From Paenibacillus helianthi (GTDB lineage: Bacteria; Bacillota; Bacilli; Paenibacillales; Paenibacillaceae): a stretch of DNA of 64,000 bases. Positions 52,465-61,249 of this stretch are shown one piece after another. Numbering within the stretch: position 1 is the first letter of the stretch; the number at the start of each line of letters is the position of its first letter. The stretch covers positions 87,150 through 151,149 of the forward strand of contig NZ_LVWI01000003.1 of NCBI RefSeq assembly GCF_001909055.1, given 5' to 3'. Below the pieces are notes generated by a model. It made no database searches and was not told the DNA's origin. It saw only the letters and a list, made by a program, of their open reading frames with translations. A program made the translations under genes and the position numbers.

Positions 52465-52763
52465 TAAATTGGGTAATCCACCACTACGACATTCTCAATG
52501 ATCCCCTCAAGCAGCCCCACAAAATGCTGATGTGCAGGATGGGGTCCATATTTGCGCAGGGCTTCCTGATCTCTGAAGGTCACACGAAGCCCCAGCGTAT
52601 ATCCATGGATATTCTCCGTTTCTTCCGTTTTGTTCACACCTGCCGTAAGCTCCACAATCCCGGGAATCGAATTCTTCAGCGCCATAAGCGTCTGTACGAG
52701 ATGTTCTCCAGTTTCGGACCTATATTGCTCATTAAATTTAAAAACAACAAGATGCTCATACAT
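52461..52763 (-). CDS. Dabb (stress-responsive A/B barrel) domain protein
   Basis: A 100-residue dimeric alpha/beta barrel protein. EHLVVFKFNE at the N terminus and the DQEALRKYGPHPAHQHFV motif define the Dabb family. Members bind small organics; some are polyketide cyclases. It is convergent with lepB with a four-base overlap of stop regions. Biochemical role unknown. Confidence 0.9.
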   Translation of the reverse strand: MYEHLVVFKFNEQYRSETGEHLVQTLMALKNSIPGIVELTAGVNKTEETENIHGYTLGLRVTFRDQEALRKYGPHPAHQHFVGLLEGIIENVVVVDYPIY

Positions 52764-52860
52764 TATTTTGTGTCCTCCCGAAGTTTTTATTTCGATTATA
52801 GCTGTATAACCTGCTCAAGGATAGGGTTCCATTATTCCGATTCATGAAAGGAAAAATATT

Positions 52861-53319
52861 ATGCAGGACAAATTACCTGTATCCAGAATCAAAACTCCGT
52901 TGAGTTTGCGTACAATGCTGTCATTTATATTACTTATTACAATAGAATCTTGGACGTTGAATTCACACAATCCATATCGTCCTTATTCTACTGTGGATTA
53001 TATTATAGTAGTCATGCTTGTTATGCTTATTGTTCTCCTTGTGCTGTCGATTGTGAATGCCCTGCGGCCGGCTGCAGAGATCAAATGGGGTACCGATTCG
53101 CTGCAAATCCGTGGTGAAACCATCTACGCACAGAGGATCCAAGCCATCCAAATTGACGGACCAGTAGTGGGCATCCAACCGGTTGGCAAAAGGATTGCTC
53201 CTATGCGTCTAACCTTTCGTTTTATAGATGACCGCGCCCAGTCGATGAAAGAATTGACCCGCTGGGCAGAAGCGAACGGGGTCAAGCTGACCTATAAAAG
53301 ATTCGTGAAATGGATGTAG
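52861..53319 (+). CDS. Hypothetical membrane protein with C-terminal PH-like domain
   Basis: A 152-residue protein with two membrane helices (about 19-34 and 47-68, YIIVVMLVMLIVLLVLSIVN) and a cytoplasmic C-terminal domain with the strand pattern of bacterial PH domains (IKWGTDSLQIRGETIYAQRI). AAAGGA precedes the ATG. Family not certain; function unknown. Confidence 0.65.
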   Translation: MQDKLPVSRIKTPLSLRTMLSFILLITIESWTLNSHNPYRPYSTVDYIIVVMLVMLIVLLVLSIVNALRPAAEIKWGTDSLQIRGETIYAQRIQAIQIDGPVVGIQPVGKRIAPMRLTFRFIDDRAQSMKELTRWAEANGVKLTYKRFVKWM

Positions 53320-53463
53320 AAGAGGCTAAAGTCGGGGATTCAATATACCTACTCTGGTACAGGGAACGTGACTTTAACCATATTGTTACTTTGCCAGCTT
53401 TTGGGCTATGATCAAGTAAAGATTGAGGGAAATATTCCTATACATAAAAAGGGGTGCTGAGAC

Positions 53464-54498
53464 TTGAAAGTTCATGTCACGGATCTTAAACACGGCGACT
53501 GTCTTCTGACAGACACTTTCAATAGTGTAGGCCTGCACGTTCTCCCCAAGAGAACAGTTGTTCAGCGTGAGGAAATCACCATCCTGATCCGGCACAAAAT
53601 AGAGTATGTAGATATTGAGCCGCGCACGATAAACCATGCTGAGAGCGGAAACGGACTCAGTCACAGCCTGAATGACAATTTCGACCATACCATCCAGAAT
53701 TATGAATCGATTTTCCTGGAAGCATTGGCCCAAGGCTCCTTCACTCAAACCATGGTGGACGACACGCTGCAGCCGCTGCTCGAAACGCTGGATGCGCAGA
53801 AAGATGTCGTTTCCTTGCTATTATTGCTGGAGCGCGACGACATTGATACATATCATCACTCGCTGCAAGTTGGCCTGCTGTCGTATTATATCGCTGCTTG
53901 GCTCGGCCACTCCAAAGAGGAGCGTTATGAGATCAGCCGTGCAGGTTACCTGCATGATATCGGCAAGAGCCAAGTGCCTCTGTCCATATTGAACAAAGCC
54001 GGAGTCCTGACTCCTGCCGAGGAGGAAGAGCTGAAACGCCATACCACCTATGGATATGATATTATCCGCGGCTCCAAGATGGATGAGAAGACAGCACTCG
54101 TGGCCCTTCAGCATCATGAATTTGAGGATGGAACAGGGTATCCGAACCAGATTCTTAAGAATGAGATTCATCCGTACACTGAAATTGTTACTGTGGCGAA
54201 TATTTATATGGGGCTGACTACCTCCAGGCTGAATCAGCCGAAGCAAGGGCTCGTTGCCGTCTTGCGCAAAGTTCATGAAATGGGCTTCGGCAAGCTGAAC
54301 GGAACGGTGGTCCAGGCGCTTACAGGACATCTCCTTCCAGGTTTTGTCGGCAAAAATGTTCAGCTTTCCAATGGGGAAATCGGGACGATCGTGATGAATA
54401 ACCCGCTTGACATGTTCAAGCCGCTTGTTAAAGTGGATAATGTATTCAAGGATTTGTCACGCGAACGCAGCCTGTCGGTTGAAGAAATCATTTTATAG
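53464..54498 (+). CDS. HD-GYP domain cyclic-di-GMP phosphodiesterase
   Basis: A 344-residue protein. The N-terminal ~100 residues are a common extension of HD-GYP proteins (MKVHVTDLKHGDCLLTDTFN). The HD-GYP domain spans about 115-290 with YHHSLQVGLL, YLHDIGKSQVP and the signature HHEFEDGTGYP. It should hydrolyse c-di-GMP to pGpG/GMP. The start is TTG. A terminator follows. With the GGDEF protein 4 kb downstream it makes a synthesis/breakdown pair in this window. Confidence 0.9.
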   Translation: MKVHVTDLKHGDCLLTDTFNSVGLHVLPKRTVVQREEITILIRHKIEYVDIEPRTINHAESGNGLSHSLNDNFDHTIQNYESIFLEALAQGSFTQTMVDDTLQPLLETLDAQKDVVSLLLLLERDDIDTYHHSLQVGLLSYYIAAWLGHSKEERYEISRAGYLHDIGKSQVPLSILNKAGVLTPAEEEELKRHTTYGYDIIRGSKMDEKTALVALQHHEFEDGTGYPNQILKNEIHPYTEIVTVANIYMGLTTSRLNQPKQGLVAVLRKVHEMGFGKLNGTVVQALTGHLLPGFVGKNVQLSNGEIGTIVMNNPLDMFKPLVKVDNVFKDLSRERSLSVEEIIL

Positions 54499-54521
54499 CC
54501 TGAGCAATAACGAGACATGAC

Positions 54522-54572
54522 AAAAGGTTATCCCATCCGTTTCACAGCGGAAGTTCGGGATGGCCTTTTTGA
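54522..54572 (+). terminator. Intrinsic terminator after HD-GYP gene
   Basis: CCATCC (54533-54538) pairs with GGATGG (54558-54563). An outer AAAAGG/CCTTTT stem is reached across a four-base bulge, and five T follow. Confidence 0.65.
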
Positions 54573-54642
54573 TTGCCGGGAATTTGAATTCAGCTAGCAG
54601 ATTAGCTATGATGAATGAAAGATTAAGATAGGAGAACTGAGG

Positions 54643-55380
54643 ATGAACACCCAAGATCAGATCGAGAAATTCAAACAGATTAAATATGAATTGACCCGTT
54701 TTATGATGATTTACAAGTTTGCACTGGAGGAAATTGAGACCAAAATCGATATCCTAAAACAGGAATTTCAGATGCTCCATGACTATAGCCCGATCGAGCA
54801 TACGAAATCGCGGATTAAATCCCCAGAGAGCATTATGAACAAAATGCTGCGCAAAAACAGCGAGTTGTCGCTGGATGCGATTAAATCCAGCATTAAGGAT
54901 ATCGCCGGGCTACGGATTACCTGCTCCTTTATCTCCGATATCTATCAGGTCAGTGCCATGCTGCAGAAGCAGGATGATCTAAAGGTGCTTGGCGTGAAGG
55001 ATTATATCAAGAACCCCAAGCCGAATGGATATCAGAGCCTGCATTTGCTGGTGGAGGTTCCGGTCTTTTTGTCAGACTGCCAGGAGCATGTATGTGTAGA
55101 GGTGCAGATCCGCACGATTGCTATGGATTTCTGGGCCAGCCTGGAGCACAAGATTTTTTACAAGTACAGCCAAGCTGTTCCCGAGCATCTGACCCGTGAA
55201 CTGAAGAATGCAGCCGATAAGGCGTATGAGCTGGATCTGCAGATGGAGCGTCTCCACCGTGAAATTAAGGAAATCAAGGATGCGCAAGGCGACGATTCCG
55301 ATGCAGAGCTGCGCCAGATCATGATCAACAACCAGCAGTTTAACCTGCCGGCCAGTTTCATTAAGCTGTTAGGCGAATAA
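54643..55380 (+). CDS. Small alarmone synthetase, (p)ppGpp synthetase
   Basis: A 245-residue RelA/SpoT-type synthetase lacking the hydrolase and regulatory domains. Motifs are SRIKSPESIMNKMLR, KDIAGLRITC, KDYIKNPKPNGYQSLHL and VEVQIRTIAMDFWASLEHK. It makes (p)ppGpp from ATP and GDP/GTP. B. subtilis has two such enzymes, YjbM/RelQ and YwaC/RelP; which one this matches is not settled, and at 245 residues it is longer than both (about 210). The C-terminal helical stretch (LQMERLHREIKEIKDAQGDD) is typical of tetramerising members. Confidence 0.9.
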   Translation: MNTQDQIEKFKQIKYELTRFMMIYKFALEEIETKIDILKQEFQMLHDYSPIEHTKSRIKSPESIMNKMLRKNSELSLDAIKSSIKDIAGLRITCSFISDIYQVSAMLQKQDDLKVLGVKDYIKNPKPNGYQSLHLLVEVPVFLSDCQEHVCVEVQIRTIAMDFWASLEHKIFYKYSQAVPEHLTRELKNAADKAYELDLQMERLHREIKEIKDAQGDDSDAELRQIMINNQQFNLPASFIKLLGE

Positions 55381-55480
55381 AAGGGCTTTACATGGGGTGG
55401 TGAGGAGCGGTTTCAGGAGGCAGCATAGATTTTACATAGAGGATGATTATTTTCTATAAAGTCATATGTATAGAGGAGAT

Positions 55481-57115
55481 ATGAACACTTTGAGTACGCC
55501 TGATCATCGTCACATTGCTGTGAATCAAATCGGTTATGCCACAGAAGGAGCAAAAATTGCCATATTCAGCGGAGAAGCCCATGGCTTCCGGGTAATCAAT
55601 GAAGAGACAGGGGCCATGGTGTATACCGGTAAGTCCGGAAAAGCAATCGTGGATAAACCCAGCGGTGCTATCGTTCATGTGGCAGATTTCTCCGGGGTCA
55701 GAACGGCCGGCCGGTATCATCTTGAAGGAGACGATGGTAATGTATCTGCCTCCTTTGTGATCGGGGACAAGCCCTATGGGGAGCTGCAGCAGGGACTTTT
55801 GAAAGCTTTTTATTATTACCGCTGCGGTGTAGAGCTGACCGGAGAATTTGCCGGTCCATGGGCCCACGGAGCGTGCCATACGGCAGAAGGCATCGTATAC
55901 GGACAACCGGAGCTGACGCTGGATAGCTGCGGCGGCTGGCATGATGCCGGAGATTACGGGAAGTACTCCGGTCCTGGAGCAAAGGCCATAGCCGATTTGC
56001 TGCTTGCCTATGAACTATATCCCACAGCATTTGCGGTTTCAATACCGCTTCCTGAGAGCGATGGTAAGACACCGGATGTGTTGTTGGAATGCAAGGTGGA
56101 GCTGGATTGGCTGTTCAAGATGCAGGAACCTGGTACAGGCGGAGTGTACCATAAGCTGACTACTTTGAACTTTCCTGGTCTTGATGTAATGCCGGAGGAG
56201 GATAACGCAGAACTGTATTTTTCACCGGTATCGGCAACAGCGACTGGGGACTTTGCCGGTGTGATGGCGATGGCGGCAAGGGTCTATGAGCCTTATGACC
56301 AAGGTTATGCCCGCCAATGTCTCACTGCGGCTGAAGCGGCCTGGAGTTGGCTGCAGCAGCACCCTGAGGCGCCTGGCTTCATGAATCCGCCGGGAATTAG
56401 CACCGGTGAATATGGTGACGATACGGATCAGGACGAACGGTACTGGGCAGCGGCAGAACTGTACCGTACCACAGGTGAAGCGGTCTATCATGAGGCGGTT
56501 CAGGCTTTGGCACAGCTGTCATTTCCAAAATACAGCCTGGGTTGGGCGGATATGGGCGGATACGGGACACTTACGTACCTTTTGACCGGGGAATCAGCCA
56601 CTGAGAAGGGCTTATATACTTCGCTGAAGCAGGGGCTTCTGGCAGAAGCCGATCGGCTGGTGCGGCAGAGCCGGGAGGATGGCTACCGTATTTCCTTGCT
56701 GGAAGAGGATTATATCTGGGGCAGCAATATGCTGGTCTTGAACAACGCGATGCTGCTGCTAGCGGCCGAGCATTTCAGTGGAGAGACCGCCTATGCCGCT
56801 TGCGCGCTGGATCATCTGCACTACCTGATGGGACGCAATGTGCTGGACATCAGCTATGTGACAGGGTTCGGCGACCGTCCAGTTATGCATCCTCATCACC
56901 GGCCATCGGTTGGTGACGGTGTAGCCGACCCGGTACCCGGCCTAGTATCCGGCGGACCCGACCGCGGGCTGCACGATGAATATGTTGCAGAGCATCTTCA
57001 AGGCAAGCCTGCTGCCCAGTGCTTTGCCGATCATGATCTAAGCTATTCCACAAATGAGGTAACGATTTACTGGAACTCTCCGGCTGTGTTCGTGACGGCC
57101 CGGTTTAATATGTAG
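55481..57115 (+). CDS. Glycoside hydrolase family 9 enzyme, no signal peptide
   Basis: A 544-residue GH9 protein with an N-terminal Ig-like CelD_N domain (about 8-95) and the (alpha/alpha)6 catalytic domain. The catalytic Asp region is GGWHDAGDYGKYSG, HPHHRPS is the GH9 signature, and STNEVTIYWNSPAVF carries the acid Glu. No signal peptide or carbohydrate-binding module is present, so it should be cytoplasmic and act on short cellodextrins or chito-oligomers like exo-type GH9 glucosidases. AGAGGAG lies near the ATG, with tight spacing. A TTG at 55490 is an alternative. Confidence 0.9.
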   Translation: MNTLSTPDHRHIAVNQIGYATEGAKIAIFSGEAHGFRVINEETGAMVYTGKSGKAIVDKPSGAIVHVADFSGVRTAGRYHLEGDDGNVSASFVIGDKPYGELQQGLLKAFYYYRCGVELTGEFAGPWAHGACHTAEGIVYGQPELTLDSCGGWHDAGDYGKYSGPGAKAIADLLLAYELYPTAFAVSIPLPESDGKTPDVLLECKVELDWLFKMQEPGTGGVYHKLTTLNFPGLDVMPEEDNAELYFSPVSATATGDFAGVMAMAARVYEPYDQGYARQCLTAAEAAWSWLQQHPEAPGFMNPPGISTGEYGDDTDQDERYWAAAELYRTTGEAVYHEAVQALAQLSFPKYSLGWADMGGYGTLTYLLTGESATEKGLYTSLKQGLLAEADRLVRQSREDGYRISLLEEDYIWGSNMLVLNNAMLLLAAEHFSGETAYAACALDHLHYLMGRNVLDISYVTGFGDRPVMHPHHRPSVGDGVADPVPGLVSGGPDRGLHDEYVAEHLQGKPAAQCFADHDLSYSTNEVTIYWNSPAVFVTARFNM

Positions 57116-57143
57116 AGAAAATTCTGCTAAGGAGTCAATCCCA

Positions 57144-57869
57144 ATGAACCCTTACCAAATCATCAGCCTGGACATGTTCCAGACCCTGGTGAACATTGAA
57201 GGCCGGAGGAATCACATCTGGAGACCGATCCTGCAGCAGGATTTTAGCAAGGAACGGGCTTTAGAGCTCGGTCAACTGCTGTTAAGACATTATTTTGAAC
57301 AGTCGGCTGCGATTCGTGATGCCGGAGGCTTTTACACCAGCAAGGAAATATTCCGCAGCGGTTTTGAGAAAGTCTTCATGGAGCACAAGCTGAGCTTTGA
57401 TTCCCTTAAGGCAGTGGACATTCTTTTTGCCGAGCACCGGCTTTCCGATTTGTATGAAGACACGGAGCCGTTCCTGCAAAAGATCATTGAAGCGTATCAG
57501 GTCTGCATTGTGAGCGACACGGATACTCTGATGCTGCCGGATTTCTATAAGGATTATCCCATTAAGCTGTTTACTTCAGAAGAGTATCGATCCTACAAAA
57601 ATGACGGGCTGAACCGGATGTTCAGTGAGGTCATCGCATTCTACGGCGTACAACCCGGTGAAATCCTGCATATTGGAGATTCACCCTCGGATGTGCTGGG
57701 TGCCGCAAGAGCGGGAATCCGAACCTGCTGGATCAACCGGACCGGATCAGCCTGGAAGCATGAGGTGCAGCCGGATGTAACCGTGGGTAATCTTGAAGAA
57801 CTCTCTACCATTCTTGAGACGGGCGCGGCATTGCATGCAGAAAGGGGGCTGGAGCCCAGTGAATTCTAA
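57144..57869 (+). CDS. HAD family hydrolase
   Basis: A 241-residue haloacid-dehalogenase-type phosphatase. Motif I is SLDMFQTLV, with Phe-Gln in place of the common Asp-Gly, motif II is VSDTDT, the conserved Lys is in SYKNDG, and motif III/IV is HIGDSPSDVLGA. In motif I the first Asp (nucleophile) is present but the second Asp is replaced by Phe, which usually marks dehalogenase-like or non-phosphatase members. The stop lies inside the next gene. Substrate unknown. Confidence 0.87.
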   Translation: MNPYQIISLDMFQTLVNIEGRRNHIWRPILQQDFSKERALELGQLLLRHYFEQSAAIRDAGGFYTSKEIFRSGFEKVFMEHKLSFDSLKAVDILFAEHRLSDLYEDTEPFLQKIIEAYQVCIVSDTDTLMLPDFYKDYPIKLFTSEEYRSYKNDGLNRMFSEVIAFYGVQPGEILHIGDSPSDVLGAARAGIRTCWINRTGSAWKHEVQPDVTVGNLEELSTILETGAALHAERGLEPSEF

Positions 57870-58404
57870 TCTACCCAATATAGAACAATTGCGATATCCC
57901 ATTGGTCCTTTTGTAAGCCCGGGACAGCCGACGTCGGCACAGCGCAAAGAATCCATTGACGAAATCCGCAATATGGCGCAAGTGTGGAGAGCGGCCGTAC
58001 TGCCTCTCACGCTCGAGCAGTTGAATACACCCTACCGCCCAGGCGGCTGGAATGTGAAACAGGTGGTTCACCATCTTGCCGACAACAATATGAATGCCTA
58101 TCTGCGCTTTAAGCGGGGACTCACCGAAGAGGCGCCGGAGATTCCTTCCTACCGGGAGGAACTTTGGGCAGAGCTAAGTGATTATCATGAGGAGCCCATT
58201 GAAACCTCGCTTGCGCTGCTTGATAGCCTGAACCGGAGATTCGCTGGCCTGCTGGTCTCCCTGGAAGAAGAACAATTTAATAGAACCTTTATAAGCCTTA
58301 TGCTGGGTACGATGACTTTGGATACAGCGATTCAGCGGTACAACTGGCATAACCGCCATCATCTTGCACAGATCACCTCACTTATTGAACGAAGCGGCTG
58401 GTAA
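57859..58404 (+). CDS. YfiT-like DinB-fold putative metal-dependent hydrolase
   Basis: A 181-residue four-helix-bundle protein of the DinB/YfiT family. The metal His residues are in VVHHLADNNMNAY and YNWHNRHHLAQI. LRYPIGPFVSP at the N terminus is the YfiT signature. The family includes bacillithiol-dependent transferases. GTG 57859 has GGAG four bases upstream and overlaps the HAD gene by 11 bases, so the two are coupled. Confidence 0.9.
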   Translation: MNSNLPNIEQLRYPIGPFVSPGQPTSAQRKESIDEIRNMAQVWRAAVLPLTLEQLNTPYRPGGWNVKQVVHHLADNNMNAYLRFKRGLTEEAPEIPSYREELWAELSDYHEEPIETSLALLDSLNRRFAGLLVSLEEEQFNRTFISLMLGTMTLDTAIQRYNWHNRHHLAQITSLIERSGW

Positions 58405-58418
58405 CCCCAGCGAATTGA

Positions 58419-58462
58419 AAAGAGCAAGCGGATTCGGGAACAGTTCCCGCCGCTTGCTCTTT
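58419..58462. terminator. Strong intrinsic terminator
   Basis: Perfect 13-bp arms AAAGAGCAAGCGG (58419-58431) and CCGCTTGCTCTTT (58450-58462) contain a nested CGGGAA/TTCCCG stem. Confidence 0.88.
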
Positions 58463-58682
58463 CCTCTGTTTATTTGCTGTCTTGGCCAATCTTCAGTCTA
58501 GGCCGGTATAGGAAGAGATTTCAATAACAAAGATATCCTCACCGTAACCCCCCCTTTTTGCGTAGCCTGTCGGTGGTTTTGGAAATATAAACTGTGTGTA
58601 GACTCTGTTTCCCAATCGTATATAATTAATATCAGATGGACCTGTCGGCAACGGCCGCCCAGTAACATAAGGAGGTTGAGCA

Positions 58683-60275
58683 ATGCCTGGACTGGGAGAA
58701 GCAGGACAACCGAAAAAGAAACTCAGTCTTACCCTATTGCTGATTGGTCTGGTCACATTGGTGGTTCTGCTGACTTCAACGATCCTGCTTACCGCTTCGT
58801 ATCAATCGAAAAAAAAGTCTCTGATCGAGACGACCCTGAATTTAAATCTCTCCAATGCTGAACGCATGAGCAAGACAGTGGATTCACTCTTCCGGTCTAT
58901 GCGCAGCAGTATGGTGTATAGTGCAGACAAACTGTCCCAGATCAATGAGGTACAACCGGAACAAGTTGACGATTACCTGGAATTGATGCGCAAGAGCAGC
59001 ACCTATTTCAATTCAATTCTCCTGGTAGGTGCTGATGGTGTCATCCGTAATGCTTCACCGGCAACGCTTGGAATGGCAGGCAAATCGATTAAGTCCCCTT
59101 GGGCTGTGGAAGCGCTTCGTCTTAGACTTCCATATCTCTCAGAGCCTTTTACCACTGCTTCAACCGGCAGAATGATTGTTTTTATGAGTGAACCGATGTA
59201 TGACCGGGATAAGCATTATCTTGGTCAGCTGGGCGGAACCATTTATCTGCAGGATAGCAATATTCTGAGTATGATTTTTGGTAATGATAATGAAATTGAT
59301 TCATCAGGCTCCTATTATTACATCGTCAGTGCGGACGGGCATCTCTTGTTTCATCCTGATAAGGAACGGCTCAATGAGGACATCAGCAAAAGTGAGATCG
59401 TGCAGGAATTAATGAAAGGACACAGCGGGCAAAGGGAAGCAGTTAATGTAAGAGGTATCCCTATGCTGGCTGGCTATTCAAGTGTTCCGGCCAATGGCTG
59501 GGGAGTTGCTGTAGTTTCACCCGTGAGCAAAATTCAGGATGAGCTATGGGGCCATATCCGCAAAACACTTGCCTATACTTTGATCCCTTTTGTGATTATG
59601 CTGCTGCTGGCCCTTGTAATAGCCCATCAATTGGCCAAGCCGTTTGTCATGCTTGCTGATCTGATGAACAAGGTGGGAAAGGAAAAGACTGAACTCCCTG
59701 TGCTGAAACCGCATTGGAACCGGGAAGCAGACCTCTTGACCAAAGCGGTGGCCATTGCTTGGAGTGATATTCAGAAACAGACAGATCAGCTCACCCAGGA
59801 AGCGATGACTGATCTTTTGACGGGACTTGCCAACCGCCGATCCCTTGATATTACAATGAATCAGTGGATTGCCGCGCAATTTTCCTTTTCCGTGATTGTG
59901 CTGGATGTCGACAAATTCAAATTTGTGAATGACACCTATGGTCATCTGGCAGGGGATGAGGTCCTGAAGCAGGTTGCGGGTATACTGAAAGCAAGTATTC
60001 GTCCGGGGGATGTCTGTTGCCGCTATGGCGGGGAGGAATTTGTAGTGCTTCTTCCGCGAACCAAGGCTGCCGACGCCTACATCGTTGCGGAACGAATCCG
60101 TAAAACGCTTGAGGCCAGTGAAGTTCCGCTGGCGATGAAGGTAACCTCCTCACAGGGAATCGCTCATTATCCTAGCCATGGGGACTCCCTTGAGAAGCTG
60201 CTGGAGCAGGCGGACCGTGCGATGTATTCGGCGAAGGGCCAGGGCAGGAACCGGACGATTATAGCAGATGAATAA
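58683..60275 (+). CDS. dCache-GGDEF diguanylate cyclase
   Basis: A 530-residue membrane receptor. TM1 is at about 17-40, an extracytoplasmic double-Cache sensor at about 45-285 (FNSILLVGADGVIRNASPAT; YYYIVSADGHLLFHPD), TM2 at about 295-320, then a linker and a GGDEF domain. The catalytic motif is GGEEF (449-453), and RPGD at 440-443 is a complete RxxD inhibitory site. It should make c-di-GMP with product feedback. AAGGAGG precedes the ATG. A TATAAT at 58621-58626 is a likely -10. Confidence 0.93.
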   Translation: MPGLGEAGQPKKKLSLTLLLIGLVTLVVLLTSTILLTASYQSKKKSLIETTLNLNLSNAERMSKTVDSLFRSMRSSMVYSADKLSQINEVQPEQVDDYLELMRKSSTYFNSILLVGADGVIRNASPATLGMAGKSIKSPWAVEALRLRLPYLSEPFTTASTGRMIVFMSEPMYDRDKHYLGQLGGTIYLQDSNILSMIFGNDNEIDSSGSYYYIVSADGHLLFHPDKERLNEDISKSEIVQELMKGHSGQREAVNVRGIPMLAGYSSVPANGWGVAVVSPVSKIQDELWGHIRKTLAYTLIPFVIMLLLALVIAHQLAKPFVMLADLMNKVGKEKTELPVLKPHWNREADLLTKAVAIAWSDIQKQTDQLTQEAMTDLLTGLANRRSLDITMNQWIAAQFSFSVIVLDVDKFKFVNDTYGHLAGDEVLKQVAGILKASIRPGDVCCRYGGEEFVVLLPRTKAADAYIVAERIRKTLEASEVPLAMKVTSSQGIAHYPSHGDSLEKLLEQADRAMYSAKGQGRNRTIIADE

Positions 60276-60281
60276 ATGTTG

Positions 60282-60318
60282 AAGCGGCATGCTCCTTAAA
60301 AGGAGGGTGCCGTTTCTT
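60282..60318 (+). terminator. Intrinsic terminator after the cyclase gene
   Basis: AAGCGGCATGCTCCTT (60282 on) pairs with AAGGAGGGTGCCGTTT with wobble pairs, followed by a T-rich tail. Confidence 0.75.
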
Positions 60319-60430
60319 CTTGCTGCAGCCGGAGATAATTATTCACCTGGGCCTGGGCGGGTACATATCCTATCGTAAGAACGATAAAAACCGGTTTGCG
60401 GAAGGGAAGGATAGCCAGGTGACTTCATAC

Positions 60431-61168
60431 ATGGATTACAAATCACCCAATACACAGTTTAGCTTTGATGTGAACTGTAACACAACGTTTAAGAAGGATG
60501 ACTGTAATTATATCAATACGTTGTCAATCAAAGAGCTTAATACGCTGGAGAATACCTCCCTCCTAGACATTTTTCTCAGCAAGTCCAACGTAGTGGAACC
60601 CCATTACCACCAGAATGCCGCTGAACTGGTCTATTGTATCTCCGGTGCTGCAGTCGTCTCCCTGATCAATCCATTTACGAATGAGTTGCTGCATTTCCCC
60701 ATCACACCGGGCCAGGTGGCGAATGTGCCGCAAGGCTGGTGGCATTATGAGGTGGCTACCACCGATTGTACGCATTTGCTGGCGATCTTCAATGCCCCGG
60801 TACCAGAAGTCATACTGGGCTCCGATCTGCTGACGCTTACACCGCCAAAAGTGCTTGCTCACACGTATTGCATGAATGAAGCCGAACTCAAGGAAGTGCT
60901 GGCACCGGTGAAACCGGGAACCTTTATCGGACCGCCTGCAGATTGCTGTGAGCCCGGCAAGACTGCGGTAGCAAACACGGCGTATGCCAATAATATGGCT
61001 CCATACATGGAAGCCCAAGCTCCGCATATGCTTCAGCCCTTCGGTTACCAGCCAACCCCTGCGCATGGATACTACGGCCAGCCGTATGTTCAGGAGTACC
61101 GCCAGCAGCCCTATGTCCAGATTTATCCGGGTATACAGAATGCGGTTGATATTGGGGGGAATGTATAA
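60431..61168 (+). CDS. Cupin-domain protein with Tyr/Pro-rich tail, spore-coat-like
   Basis: A 245-residue protein. A single cupin domain covers about 30-160, with metal motif HYHQNAAE and a second His in VPQGWWHYE. The last ~40 residues (QPTPAHGYYGQPYVQEYRQQ and on) are rich in Tyr, Pro and Gln, typical of structural proteins such as spore coat. AGGTGA lies eight bases before ATG 60431; the frame is open back to 60320 across the preceding terminator, which argues against the longer start. It could be an oxalate-decarboxylase-like coat protein (inference). Confidence 0.78.
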   Translation: MDYKSPNTQFSFDVNCNTTFKKDDCNYINTLSIKELNTLENTSLLDIFLSKSNVVEPHYHQNAAELVYCISGAAVVSLINPFTNELLHFPITPGQVANVPQGWWHYEVATTDCTHLLAIFNAPVPEVILGSDLLTLTPPKVLAHTYCMNEAELKEVLAPVKPGTFIGPPADCCEPGKTAVANTAYANNMAPYMEAQAPHMLQPFGYQPTPAHGYYGQPYVQEYRQQPYVQIYPGIQNAVDIGGNV

Positions 61169-61202
61169 CAAGCGGTTGAAGTGAAATCCTTCATAATCAG
61201 AT

Positions 61203-61243
61203 AAAACAAAAGCCACCCCGGGATTGCTCCCTGCGGGTGGCTT
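61203..61243 (-). terminator. Intrinsic terminator of the reductase gene
   Basis: On the minus strand AAGCCACCC (61243-61235) pairs with GGGTGGCTT (61218-61210), and TTTGTTTTAT follows. It also separates the convergent cupin gene. Confidence 0.85.
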
Positions 61244-61249
61244 CATTGA

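Noticed and set aside
60320..60430. Longer N terminus of the cupin protein
   Set aside because: The added 37 codons start within the terminator of the cyclase gene and have no ribosome site or cupin-family similarity.
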